The notes: generated from the sequence alone by a model not told the origin. Numbered from the stretch's first letter, positions 25,101 through 36,831 are shown. The stretch is DNA of 64,000 nt from Membranipora membranacea (GCA_914767715.1 OU612070.1:21438025-21502024); one strand, 5' to 3'. Translations and numbers: made by a program.

Positions 25101-25782
25101 AGCATTTAATAGGCCTAACCACAGACATCAATAAATTCATGCGGCAGCAGTGGATTTGAAAAAAAACTACTGAAATTAGATGTGGAACAGTTATGGGCTT
25201 ACAACGCATCAAGCATGGTCAATGAGAGTTCATGATTCGATCAGTTGGGAAGACTATCTGCAGGGCCAGTAGAGCTTTAAGTAGGCCCTACCTGTTTATC
25301 TTTTCTAGTTTGTCGTTTCTGTGGCCTCTTCTTCTTCAGATAAACAACCACTTCGGATCCACTCTCATTAGTTGAGCTATCTGACAGTGGCTCTACAAAA
25401 GTGTAAACAGGGAATATAGCATATGAAGGGAATATAGCATATGAATTGCCATAAGTTGTCATAACATAACAAACATGGATATTCCAATCATTGAATGAAG
25501 AGCAATGAATAATGAGAAGAGGGTACACAGTTTCAAGAAAGAAGATGAATTAATTAACACGGTGCTCCCACTCTTATCTATTTAATTATTGCTATAATCT
25601 GGTCTTTACTGCAGTTAGTGAATAGCTTCTTTAGATTATTGACATACACACACTTTCAAACATTCAACTGATTTATTATCACTCACTCCACTCACTGAGA
25701 GAGTAGTAGTACTAGTAGGTAGTAGTAAATACATAATAGTTGGGTATGAAAACCTACCCTTTCTTTTGTGCCTTGTCTTCAT
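22160..25782 (-). CDS. sororin-like (CDCA5-type) basic, Ser-rich nuclear protein, 8 exons, complete
   Basis: Candidate regulator of cohesin: sororin protects cohesin from WAPL release after replication. Exons 25758-25782, 25292-25392, 24877-25070, 24273-24512, 23921-24033, 23507-23710, 22769-22860 and 22160-22240 join with every phase matching to 349 codons plus stop. The protein is basic, Ser/Thr/Pro-rich and apparently disordered, with lysine-rich clusters (KKKRPQKRQTRK, LKRKSSVREK), many SP/TP or basic-Ser phosphosite-like positions, and an RRSGRIETSTP segment resembling the RRSxR motifs of sororins. The C-terminus is a basic stretch (NKKDRRKKA) followed by an acidic helix and LEDFDLCIE at the very end, closely like the conserved EQFDLLVE-type end of the sororin domain. 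I see no clear KEN box, and no clean FGF motif. Family assignment rests mainly on the last about 35 residues, hence no symbol; the gene structure itself is well supported. It is divergent from FAH with a 402-bp spacer. Confidence 0.6.
22371..22404. repeat. GGGAGGGTGG palindrome in the last intron of the sororin-like gene
   Basis: GGGAGGGTGGTAT faces ATCCCACCCTCCC, a 12-bp stem with a tiny loop. The same GGGAGGGTG core recurs at 7973, 8081 and about 55,976. It may be a fragment of a short dispersed foldback. Confidence 0.5.
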
Positions 25783-26184
25783 TTTGGCCAATAGAAAATG
25801 TAGTTATCAAGAAAGTTTGACGTATTACACCATTAAACCAATACTCTGGGGGTTTATATCAGTTATTAAACATCAAAATCATCTAACTCTCCCTGTTCTG
25901 TCCTTCTGATAAATTCTAAAACAGTTTTAAAACAACCGCTGATATCAAAAGGAAACAGATAAAATATTGGGCTATACATGGACAATGTAAACGTGATTGC
26001 ATGATTTACCTGAACATTTACAATATTTGTTGTCTATGCGCAGGTCAAATACATATAACGGAAAAATGAGAAAGTGAAACTAACTTCGAATAGTGCAACC
26101 TGGACTAGGAGTTTTCTTTCTCCAGAGATTTTGCAGAAAGTTTTGTTTATCCACACACTTTTGCAAATTATCCTGCATCTGACA
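25783..26184. promoter_or_regulatory. 402-bp divergent spacer, sororin-like gene and FAH
   Basis: The two start codons point away from each other across 402 bp, leaving room only for 5' UTRs and a shared promoter. No TATA box is convincing. The bidirectional role is inference from layout. Confidence 0.45.
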
Positions 26185-29100
26185 ATGTCTTTCATAAATG
26201 TGCCTGAAGATTCCCATTTCACATATGAAAATCTACCATATGGTGTATTCTCTACTACTGCAAAGGTATGATACTTTACTTGCACTAAAACTTTCCTGAA
26301 AATATGTGATAGATAGATAGTGTGAGACAAATTGGTAATCCCATGGGTAGTCCATGTCACTCTTTTGTGGCGACTTCCATCACATTAGGCTGCCTGTTAG
26401 TATTCTTATTTATCATGACAGCTATATGATTGACTCATGTCTTTGTCAAGCATCGTAAATTAATATTTCGTCTGTAGCCCGAACATCGGATCGGAGTAGC
26501 TATTGGAGATAGTGTTCTGGATTTGAGTGTTGTCAAGCATCTATTCAGTGGATCTGAGCTGGCTTCCAACCAAAATGTATTTTCAGAGGTACGTAAGACT
26601 CAATATTGAGGCCTATTTCCTAAATGCGCATCGTTTTATTATGAACATCAGTATCGCTCGCTATATGAGTGATCCATCTTGCCAGCTTGATCCATCTTGC
26701 CAACATTGGGTTACTCCGCTCAACTCCACTCAGCCACATGAAAAAAGGCAAAGACCTCAGCTCCAACGAATGACTCGAACTTGATTTTTAAAGATGCATG
26801 TAGAATCAGACAGTGACATAAGTTTAATTTCGCATTGATAATTACCATAGCATGCTTTCATCTCCATCTCTTCATTTCCAGACAACCTTGAATTCTTTCA
26901 TGAAGCTTGGAAGAGCTGCATGGTGTGAGGCCCGTAAAACCTTGCAGACTATACTGAGCGTTGACAATCCAACCGTTAGAGATGACCAGACACTGAGATC
27001 ACAGGCTATCGTTCCCATGGCTGATGTAACAATGCATCTACCTGCTACTATCGGTACAATATAAACTACATGTTTTAATGCCTGAACACTATATGATGGT
27101 ATTATGCAGCTTGTGTCAAACCCATGTCCAGTGCTGAGTTACTTGTCCCTTAAAATTGTATCCGTATCATGTCATTGGTGCAGAACTCTGACACAGTGTA
27201 ACTTCATCATTCAGAATCTGCACCATTGAAAACTGATAGGGACATAGTTTGGGAAATAACTTTGGTATTCGTATAGTCAATTATATCGATGTCTGCGAGC
27301 TTTGCAGACAAATTCATGGAATTTTTCATGAATTTCGTCACTAAAATCAAGATTTATCAACACTCAAACCTCTAATGATTTGGAAACCTGTGCAGATTCT
27401 GAATCAAAAATCATTTTTATCCTAACATAAGCGGTTTTCAAGATAACCCTCTTTCAGCACGTTTTTCCTATGCTGCATGGGTTAAAAGTACCAAACTGGA
27501 GAGAGGACAACTCCAAATTGAGGCATAAATAAGAACTTAGAAAACTGTCTATTGTCCCCTATTCCATCAGGAAATGTTGACAATTCTCGTAACAAATCTA
27601 AATCCGAATACATACTACGCGGCCTCAACCATAATAGTCTAAACTGAGGAAATAATTGGCTCACTCCAGGTTGCAAAATCTGCTTTGTTATAAACTATAC
27701 ACAATACATGCTGGTGATCTTTTTTTATACACATCAGAGACACTCTTGAGGACATTTTATTTTTCATTTTTTCCCAAAGAAACAAGCCTTTTTCCAAACA
27801 ACACTAAGAATCAGCAAACACCATAGTATTGCAAGGAAAATCAAGCTTCGTAAAATAGGCAATCATAACTACAATCTGCAGTTTGCAGATAATCCCTACT
27901 ATTCACATCTCTATGCTGTACACATAGTTGATCAGATTTAACAAACTATGCTTATAGGTGACTATACTGATTTCTACTCATCTAAAGAACACGCCACTAA
28001 CGTGGGTACAATGTTCAGAGGTCCCGAGAACGCTCTTATGCCTAACTGGAAGTATCTACCTGTCGGATACCATGGTATGTGATTGTGACTCACAGTTTTA
28101 ACGATACATTATCTTTGCTCATCAATCATGGTGCCGTAGATCCTTTACTTGTATCAATGGTGCCTGGTCCTGCATTTGATTGTTACACCATAATACAGTG
28201 GCTTTTTATTATATCATAGCAGCCGTGGTATATCCCTCATAACAGGGCAAGTTTAAATCATATAATTCATCAACACTGCAATTTTAAAATGTATCCTCCT
28301 GCCATCCTTTTCTGGAATGTCAGGGGATACAATTAACATAAGAGCAGTAATGGCCAGATTATCCCCCTTCCCTATCCTATGGTTTAATTTACTAATCCAA
28401 TCGATGTGTATTATTTGGAGAAATTCGCTTCATGGCCCAGGGGGGGGGGGTGCACTGATTATCTCATGTGAGGAGTAGAACAGTGTAATGAATGTGAAAA
28501 AAATATTCGTTTGTAGGTAGATCATCATCAGTGGTTGTATCTGGTACACCTATCAGAAGGCCAAGTGGACAGACCAGACCTAACGATGCAGAGCCACCGG
28601 TGTTTGGTCCATGTAAACTCATGGACTTTGAGCTTGAGATGGCTTTCTTTGTTGGTAAGATCAATGTTCTAATATCGCATCCGTTGATGCCACTGATATG
28701 AATATATATATCAGTGATTGCATTATATGTTGTATATGTATGGGATGGTTAGTTAATCTTCTTCTAAATAAGACATCTGGTTTTCAATAACTACTAATCG
28801 TACACAACTACAACTAGATTTAAGCTCTTACTGCCAACTTATTATATATCTCTTTATATCAGAGACTATAGATATATCCATAGTCTCTGTTTATATCCCA
28901 TTCTACACATATTCAGTTCTATAATTCCGATCTATAACTATATGAGTTTTTACTCATACAGGTGGACCAGGTAATGATCTGGGTACATCAGTGACAGCTG
29001 AGAATGCACATGAGCATATATTCGGTATGGTGCTGATGAATGATTGGAGCGGTAAGTCTACTTCCCAAGTACGGATCACATATCTTAGCTACCATTATTC

Positions 29101-31512
29101 AGGTCTTCAAGTTCAGTGAATTTCAATCCAATTCCTTCGTTTTACAATATGAGTTCCTGTTTTTTGGCCTGTTTCCCATAGACTGAGTCAATGGCTGACA
29201 GTATTTAGAATTTTGTCTGAATGGCAAAACATGAGGTTGGAACGCTCACAACCTTTTATGGACCAGCTTTGATCTGAGTTCAAATCTTACATTAAATCAC
29301 AGAGTAAGGATACTCTGTGATTAAATGCTTTGCCATCTCCTTTAAAGCTGCTGTGGTTGTTTTTTTATTATCCATCACAAGCATACTGAAAACCAAAATT
29401 CATTTGATCAAACCAAAGACATTGGTTACGTGATGCCTTTATTGATGGATTTGACAGCTGTTCTGTCAAATTGTAAAAGGGCAGTGATGCATATCATCTC
29501 TCTCAGCAGAATGTCAAACATGTTAATCCTAGGGCAGCAGCATCATGCCATGATATTAGTACTCAAACCACTATTTTTTGACATTGAAATATCACAGAGC
29601 AAAGACATACTATTTGTAAAAAATAATTAAAAATGTCCATACATACTTCTTTTGTAATTGATATGCGTATCCGCTTGTAGCTCGTGACATACAGAAGTGG
29701 GAGTATGTACCTCTGGGACCATTCGGAGCTAAGAACCTGGGTACTTCCATATCACCTTGGGTGGTCACTATGGAGGCCCTCGCTCCATTCTGTGTATCAG
29801 GACCTGAACAGGACCCTAAACCCTTCCCTTATCTCGCTCACAGCGATCCTTACAGCTTCGACATCAACCTTCAGGCCGCCGTACAAGGTAAGGCTGCATG
29901 ATTTACTGTGGTGTTTTGCTAGGTTTTAGTGCCTTTGGATCCTCAAGGGAGCACGTCCAAGTAAGATCAGTTATCTGTATTTATTGATTTTATTCATATT
30001 TTTCTTTTGCTTTTACGTTAATCGAGGAGGATTCTTTTTATAAATATTATGCACCTAGTGAAAATTTTTGGTTAATGTTAACATCTCTGTAGAGAGAGTA
30101 TTAAAATTAAACAAACAAATACAAGTGATGGAGCCCGATGAATGGCCAATGAAAATGCTGGCAGATGTATACAGTAAAAAAACAAATTATGTTCTGTATC
30201 TGATTATGTACTACTGTTCCATTGAAGGTGAGAAGCAGAGTACAGCTTCTACTGTGTCATCCACCAACTTCAAGGTAATTATTGTATTCAGTGTATATCT
30301 CTCTTATCAAGTGATTAGTCAGCCGTTTTCAAGAACAGTAGACTTGCGGTGTGACTATATGTACTATTGATATGTATAAACCAAATATAGTTCCTAGGAT
30401 AACTGAACAAAACTGCATGAGTTTATTGATGAAAAATTATTAAACCTATATCACCCAATTTAGGAGTCGCACCCCCCTCCTTTATAATTCCTGATTAACG
30501 GTACGCATGTCTGCACCTAATAGTAAAAGTATTATCTGATTACTATAACTGTGAGTGGTGTAATATCATATATACTATATTATATTATATTATATTTTAG
30601 TACATGTACTGGAGTATGAAGCAGCAGTTAGCCCATCACACAGTGAGTGGGTGTAACATGCAGGCAGGAGATCTGTTAGGATCAGGTACAATCAGTGGTC
30701 CTACTCAGGACTCATTCGGCTCTATGTTAGAGCTGTGCTGGAAGGGAACTAGAGAGGTACCACTCGGAGATGAGACGAGGAAGTTCCTGAGGGACGGAGA
30801 TACTGTCGTCATGACAGGTGTGTATTGTGGTTAATTTGTTTGAGGGAAATTAGGCGTGTATTGTCATTACATCATTTAGGTAAAATTAGTACTTACTCAA
30901 CAACAATAGATAAGATATTCCTGCTTTTGTATCTCCTATGATTGTCCCAGACTTGAAATCATCAGTTGATACATCTTACACATGAACATTGGCGTTACCT
31001 TGTTTCGACTCACAAATCCCATAGTTACCTGTATCCACGGTCTTTGAAGAACGAGGCATACATCTTCTGCTTATGCCAGTTATTTTAGGAATTAGTAATG
31101 AATAATGATCTCTACGTGTTACGCATACATGCCATCTTTTGTTATCCTAGTAACAGAATAAATACAGTTGTGAAATCAGCGCAATATGCTTAGACACCAG
31201 CGACAAATAATTCATTTCCAAAGACCTATCTCATAAATAGTAATACATGTACCTCCATTATTCTTTCTTGCCCATTTGGAGTCAAAAAGAGGAGAATAGC
31301 CCTAAAAAAAATTACCTTGATTGCGAATCCACCAATCCTGAGATACTACCACCAGAGACCATAGATAATATCTATAGTCTCTGCTACCACCATAAGCTTT
31401 ATTCTCATGCTTATATTATTGATTCTACATTACAGGACTTTGTGAGAAGGATGGATTAAGAGTTGGATTTGGAGAGGTTAGCGGTAAGGTTCTACCAGCT
31501 CACGCTGTATAG
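26185..31512 (+). CDS. FAH: fumarylacetoacetase, 10 exons, complete
   Basis: Last step of tyrosine degradation: hydrolysis of fumarylacetoacetate to fumarate and acetoacetate, in the cytosol as a dimer. Exons 26185-26265, 26478-26588, 26882-27053, 27958-28074, 28517-28654, 28962-29051, 29681-29887, 30228-30274, 30601-30817 and 31436-31512 join in phase to 418 codons, one fewer than the mammalian enzyme. The N-terminal domain starts [20 protein letters not shown]. Catalytic-domain residues fall at the mammalian positions: metal ligand D126 and general-base H133 in [13 protein letters not shown], metal ligands E199 and E201 in [12 protein letters not shown], and the aspartate of [11 protein letters not shown] at 234 (233 in mammals because of one extra glycine). 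Later blocks are [17 protein letters not shown] and [19 protein letters not shown], ending [16 protein letters not shown]. Nothing is broken. Introns carry two copies of a small hairpin. Confidence 0.97.
28861..28893. repeat. AGAGACTATAG hairpin, copy 1 (FAH intron 5)
   Basis: AGAGACTATAGATA pairs with TATCCATAGTCTCT around a 2-nt centre. A nearly identical inverted pair sits at 31354-31384 in intron 9 of the same gene. Confidence 0.55.
31354..31384. repeat. AGAGACCATAG hairpin, copy 2 (FAH intron 9)
   Basis: AGAGACCATAGATA faces TATCTATAGTCTCT. It is the same short foldback as at 28861-28893, with one or two changes, about 2.5 kb away. Confidence 0.55.
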
Positions 31513-33489
31513 GTCTGCCTGCTCAGACTGCATAGGTCTGTCTGCTCAGACCCATCGCTCTAACAATCTTCCTAAATACATGACGAGTTCAATCAAAGTA
31601 TGTTGCCAAATATTATGGGTAAAGAGTGGTCGTTCTTTCAGACTCACCAAACTCTATTGTCCCTATTCCTTCGTTTGTATGAAATGGTGTATGGTTTTGT
31701 AATTATCATGGTTGAGCTTGATACTATTCTCCTTATGTTTTTGTATTTTATATTCAATTTGTACCAAAGAAGGCAGCTAATTTTCTTTCTTATCCTCTTG
31801 TTAACTGTAGGGTGTTTTTAGCATAGATTGCATTGTATTGTGCTAATGATCAAGTTCGACATAGATCTGAATTTAAAAGGAATCTCCTCGATATAACTCA
31901 CAGTTTTCTGGAAGGCATGTTTAATTTTTAATCTTTGTACTTGTACGTAAATAGCAACCATTTTACTCATACTTTGATTGAAATAAAAGCAACACAGATA
32001 TCGTAACATACACAAAAGGGTTTTGTCATCAATGACTGAGTGTGGATATCTTGTGTAAAAACTATAAATTAAACTATTAACTCGCCTTAAACTTTCTATT
32101 TAAATTTATGGGTGAAACACGAGTAAAAACTAAGCCAGCTATTTTTTGCATTGCATCCATTAAAATAACCAACCAGATCAACCAATCAGACTATAAAGAG
32201 AAGTTCCTCATAGCTCTGCTACCCCGTGGGAGGTTTTTTTTCCTTGAAACAAGAGATTCTCTTCATTCAGGGTACATGAAAATATCCTGTTTGATAAGAA
32301 TTATTTATGTCAGTATTACTCCCCAGTAATAGATTAGCCATATGTTCAAGTTATTTTTAGCTGTTATTAGAGAGTTATACACAAGCTTTCTGAACTGTAG
32401 AGAGTGGGATTAAAGGTTTTAACTAATGGGAAAGTTCTTGATTATAGCGATAATCTGCTTAATATCAAAGTGGTTTATATAGCTGTACATGACCAGATTG
32501 GTCTGCGTGACATGACCATCAGATAATTATTACCTTGGCCAATGTTCCTCTGTGGCTCATATTAACAATATCTTTGGCTATTGTCAAAGTTCAGCGCTAA
32601 CACTAGGAGTCAAAAGAATGAGAATCAGAGGTGCATTGCGTGCGCAGCCCCAAATTCGGCCCCAAGTTGCTGTCAGTTTGCAGGTAGGTCCGAGCTCACC
32701 TGGACCACAGAGCCAAGTATTCAGTAGACTGCAGCAGGTCTTGAACCCACTTGTGGTGCACTCAAACCTACAGAGCTACCTCCTACCCCTACTGCTGAGT
32801 GACTGCCTAGCCGTTGCCTTGTTTGAGCTTACACTAACCATACAGATCACGGATAAGGTTGTTTGTTGTCTGGGACTTATTCTTGCTTTGACTTGTTTTT
32901 ACCGTTACTTATGAGCTTTGGTAAAAAGGCTTCCAAATTCGAGTACAATGTACAAGCTAGAGATTATGGGATTAGTGCAACTACTTAGCTATGCGCGGCC
33001 CTAATTGGTGTGGCCTTTGAAATGGTAAGAATATCACTGCCCAAATTTGTACTACGAACAAAGTTTTTCCTTCAAAGGAAGTTCCGAGATGTTTCATATA
33101 TAATGTTATATTAGCATTTATAGCCTAAGTGATATATTTGTTGTGATTAGAAAATTTGACAAGATCACAACCAGTTAGTCTATGGGAATGTTAATAAACA
33201 ACTTGTTGAAAAAGCCAAGGATTAATGATAATATTGTCCACCAAAATCAAGTGTATAATAATAATAACAAATAAATATAAATAATATATAATTATATTGA
33301 AATGCACATTATGCACATTATGATTGAGCAACGAGTTAGCAGTGATATTTTATGTTCTTTGTTGGTGCAGTGATTAAATACCATCACCATGAACTGCCAA
33401 TGAAAAGTTCTGGTAATTTGCAATATATCACAGAAAAGTGCTATAGTAGAAATATAATTATAATCTATTGCAAAAACAAAGCGTTACTG
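31513..33489. other. intergenic, FAH to second GPCR (contains a degenerate SINE)
   Basis: The 3' UTR of FAH and the 3' flank of the minus-strand receptor. No gene is supported. A diverged tRNA-derived SINE occupies about 32,630-32,815 and accounts for the 120-residue open frame there. Near 33,250-33,300 the sequence is (ATA)-rich. Confidence 0.5.
32630..32815 (-). mobile_element. tRNA-derived SINE, diverged copy
   Basis: On the minus strand a tRNA-like head has an A box (GGTAGCTCTGTAGG) and a B box (GGGTTCAAGACC), followed by a body that matches the better-preserved copy at 38,557: CTGCAGTC, then CTACTG, TGGTCCAGGTGAGCTC (other copy CCCCAGGTGTGCTC), GACCTACCTGCAAACTGA (other copy GACCTGCCTGCAGACTGA), and a GCAACTTGGGGC segment. 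Two copies in opposite orientation with the same order of blocks show it is a dispersed family. Confidence 0.7.
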
Positions 33490-34521
33490 TCAGATGGTTT
33501 GTGGATTGAACAAGGAGTTGGAGCTCCTTGGACTGATCGATTCTGATATTGACTGCAGACGAGTTGGGCAAGGACTACTTATGTCTCCTACACTTTTTGG
33601 ACTTCGTGAAACCTTTTGTCTCCGGCATTGTGTGATAAATTTGTTCACTACTGCACGGCGATAGGTTTGGTTAGTTAGACTGTACAGAAACGGTGTCATA
33701 GTATTATCCAAAGCCAGAACAGTAAGACTTAGGTAAAACATCCAATCCTGATTTACACCTAACGCTCGCAAACAGTCATGAATTACCCATGGTATCCAAG
33801 TTATAATTGTCCATACCACTATTGCTACCAATACTTTAGTCACTTCGATCATTCTGTTGTAGCGCCTGTGGTTTTTGGACTTGGCGAGTTTTACTTTTGC
33901 CAGTATTGCTGCGTAGGCATTCAAAATGATAATAGCCAGCACACACAAACCCTTATAAGCTAGTAAGGGTATAAATATAGGCGTGATACCCGGCTTATAG
34001 TGACAATAAGCGCAAAGTCCGATTCCATGCGGTTTGAGAACATTGCCATACAATATTCCTTCGACGGAATATATCACAGGAAACAAAACACAAACCACAG
34101 CTATCACCGCTGGAAATCCTTTGACAAACTTTCTCTGCTGATATTTGATGCATTTCCTGATGCAGATTGCTCTATCCACGCTGACAAGTAGTATGAACAT
34201 GAGATGCGCCGCATGTTTAGAGCTTAAATATACAGCGGTGGTTATACACAGCGCGGGGCTCTCCTTGAGAAAGTTTTGGAATAGTTGATTACTGAACAGA
34301 GTCCATAAAACACCCAATATCAGATCTCCTATTCCTGTCATCATGAGAAAGAGTTTGAAGTTTGAGTAAGACTTTGTCTTTAGTTCTGGCTGGGTGCTGA
34401 CGACAGCCAGATGGACGGAGTTTACTATAACCGATAAAACAGCTATTGTATTCCATGTTATGATAAATCCAAGTGGATGGGAGTCCGTATCTTTAGAGGC
34501 ACAAGACTTATCCATTTCCAT
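33490..34521 (-). CDS. rhodopsin-type (class A) G protein-coupled receptor, intronless, orphan
   Basis: Seven-pass receptor of 343 residues in one exon, starting at ATG 34519-34521 (MEMDKSCASK). TM1 is about residues 19-41 (FIITWNTIAVLSVIVNSVHL). TM2 has an aspartate in GIGDLILGVL. TM3 ends in SVDRAICIRKC, where the DRY motif reads DRA. TM6 carries WTIITWIPWVIHDC, a CWxP-like motif with threonine for cysteine. TM7 is LALDNTMTPFLYSL, so NPxxY is NTMTPFLY with the proline displaced. An 8th-helix-like basic stretch (NQTYRRAVVNKF) and a Ser/Arg-rich tail with many possible kinase sites follow. It is not a recent duplicate of the receptor at 8.9 kb; the two share only family-level motifs. The ligand is unknown. 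Confidence 0.85.
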   Translation of the reverse strand: MEMDKSCASKDTDSHPLGFIITWNTIAVLSVIVNSVHLAVVSTQPELKTKSYSNFKLFLMMTGIGDLILGVLWTLFSNQLFQNFLKESPALCITTAVYLSSKHAAHLMFILLVSVDRAICIRKCIKYQQRKFVKGFPAVIAVVCVLFPVIYSVEGILYGNVLKPHGIGLCAYCHYKPGITPIFIPLLAYKGLCVLAIIILNAYAAILAKVKLAKSKNHRRYNRMIEVTKVLVAIVVWTIITWIPWVIHDCLRALGVNQDWMFYLSLTVLALDNTMTPFLYSLTNQTYRRAVVNKFITQCRRQKVSRSPKSVGDISSPCPTRLQSISESISPRSSNSLFNPQTI

Positions 34522-35820
34522 TATGAGAGCCTGATAATAAGGGTAAGTCCCAATAGTGTTAAATTTGATGTATCAAGCTTTGCACCAACATCTCAAGTAA
34601 ACAGTCAAATACAACTGACTGTCTAATTTAGCTTTGTCGTTATCATAAATGGCAAAAAAGCACAAAAATGACTTGGATTAAATGCTTAATAAATCATAAT
34701 CTTGTGATTACAACATAAGAAGCTTTGTAAAAATTAAGCCAGGAATTCCGAGTAATTTTCCAATGCCAGACAATTTGGAATCAAATTGCAATGAAAAATA
34801 AATCATATGGTTCCCCATCCAAATCCAAAACAACACGTAATGAAATTGCAGCATCAAAGCTAAAAACGCAAACAAGAATTTAAAAGTTCATGATTTATGG
34901 TTATGTTACATTGTAAGCAAAATTTATTTTTCTTTGTTACAAACTAATGCTGTCTGATGTATGAGGAATGGAGACCAGCGCCGCAGACACCGATCTCAGA
35001 TAGTACGGAGGACAATCACAGACATCACAATCCCAAATAATTGCCACTCAAATACTCATGATATTATTTTATCAATAAAGAGCTCATCATCATTGTTGGA
35101 GTGATGTGCAAATTGAAATAAAAATTTGTCTGATAGTTCAGCTTTATGGCAACGTGACACACAAGTGATTTGAAGTGAGCTCACTTGATATATTATTACC
35201 TGCGTCTTCCTCCCCTCCCCTCCCTTGTACTTAGGTTGTAGTCATACGAGTTGTAAGGTACCTACATGACGTATAAAATTATGTTTAGCAGGTATTTTTG
35301 TATTTTATGGCGTTGTGAGATTTTGCTGCAATGACAATTACTCAGTCATACCCATAAACAAATAAATTATGGTCATACCGCACTAGTAGCTACTGATAAT
35401 TGGCACTTTTTTTGCCTATTATCCTCTTTTTAAGGCAGATTAGGGAACTATTACTTCACTTTGTTACAGCTTGGTGATTACGCACAAAGAAACTGTTTCC
35501 CCATCTGAGTGCACCTGCCTTCTGGCTAGAATTTTCCCGATATGATAAAATATGGAACTGCTAGACCTCATTGATAGCTGATCAGAATCGTTATGTGCCA
35601 TAAGCCAAGTGATGACCTGTGATAATGATTTTCCCATCCTCTTCCATCCTGTATTTATTGGTTCATGTTGTATGTTTGCCTCGTCCAAATGTTGTGGCAG
35701 AATGATGACTTTAGTCTTTCTGGATTTCTTCGGGATTTTAATAATGACAGTCATCTGCTCCCACTCAGAATTAATTTATTGGCCTGATAATTTTTGTATG
35801 TAGACAGATAAGGGTACCCG
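34522..35820. other. intergenic; nothing recognised
   Basis: AT-rich single-copy-looking DNA upstream of the minus-strand receptor, containing its promoter by position. Open frames at 35,464-35,803 overlap on both strands and show no domain. I see no structured repeat until the inverted arm begins near 35,821. Confidence 0.5.
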
Positions 35821-36168
35821 GCCATAATGCCATGGTCAAAATGCCATTGGACAAAATGCCAGTGACATAATGCCATTGCCATAATGCCTTAGGTCATAAC
35901 ACCACTGCACACTATACCAATGCCATAATACCAGTTGTACAAAACGCCAGTTGTGTCAAAATACCAGTGGGTATAACGCCGAATTGGACAAAATACCATT
36001 TGGGACAACATACCATATCCAAAAATACCATTGCCATAATGCCAAAAATATGTAACCAAAGGAGATCGCTGTATTTTTTTGTGTGTTAGTTGTATTACAG
36101 TTGTGAGTTGCTCAGTTTGAGTAGGAGGTGGCTCAGCTGTTTAGAGCCATCTCCTTCACTGTGCAAGT
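35821..36168 (+). repeat. left inverted arm (minisatellite-type)
   Basis: Starts near GGCCATAATGCCATGGTC and runs through variant units to AATGCCAAAAATATGTAACC at about 36,055. Then comes a unique part (AAAGGAGATCGCTGTATTTT onwards) to GAGCCATCTCCTTCACTG. The right arm matches it in reverse complement with one extra unit. Confidence 0.8.
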
Positions 36169-36195
36169 CATAAAGTTTCTTCGTTCAATTCCGAT
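36126..36195 (+). ncRNA. tRNA-like pol III promoter head (degenerate)
   Basis: GGTGGCTCAGCTGTTTAGAGCC matches a tRNA D-arm/A box, with GCTC and GAGC able to pair. About 45 bp on, GTTCAATTCC matches a B box. The anticodon region and acceptor stem do not fold well, so it is not a functional tRNA; it is more likely the head of an old SINE sharing this arm. The right arm keeps the A-box part only (GGTTAGGCTGGTTAGAGCC on the minus strand). Confidence 0.45.
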
Positions 36196-36801
36196 GATAT
36201 CTGGGGTTTGTTGGGGTCCACAAAGTCGAGTCTTGATTCATGCCACTAATGACATCGATAAGACTGCAATGATTGGACATAGAGCAGCTTAACTCAGTAT
36301 TTATCAGTTGTATCAAAAGTTACAATTACAACAAACAAGAAAAGAAAAAATCTGTTTACCCATAATGAACTTCTCTCGACTCACTGGTTTAATAATGATA
36401 AACCACCAAAGTTGCCTTCCACCTGTAACGAACTGGGTTATGCACAGGACCCAAAATTACATTCTATTTTCAATGGAAAATCTGACAATTATCATTCAGA
36501 TAGCACAAGCATCTAAGCTGTAATGCCCAGGAAAGAACTTGTTTTACAGAACCTTTGCCACAAAATTTGGAATTATTGGCAAAGGTAAAATTGTTTTGTT
36601 ACGCACGGGACTGAAAACAATCAAAACTTGTGTAAATGAAGCTTAGTAATATAACGAGATGTGTGAATATTGTTAGCCAAGAAGTCACCTAGCTATAAGA
36701 GCTAAAAAAAGTGTTTATTTTAACGGAATTTGGGCAAATTTTACTAGATCAGAATTTTATGCTGATTTCAAGTCAGTCTGCCAGTTGAAAGTTATTCAGG
36801 G

Positions 36802-36831
36802 TTATATATATATATATATATATATATATAC
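36802..36831. repeat. (TA)n microsatellite
   Basis: About 14 uninterrupted TA units. Confidence 0.9.

Noticed and set aside
30068-30370. Separate 100-residue frame inside FAH
   Set aside because: Only 30228-30274 is coding, as FAH exon 8; the rest is intron read-through.
32552-32914. 120-residue open frame as a gene
   Set aside because: It reads across the antisense of a diverged SINE and has no domain or splice context.
35821-36060. CRISPR-like array (short repeats with variable spacers)
   Set aside because: Units are degenerate and contiguous, the array is inverted at 40 kb, and the DNA is animal nuclear sequence.
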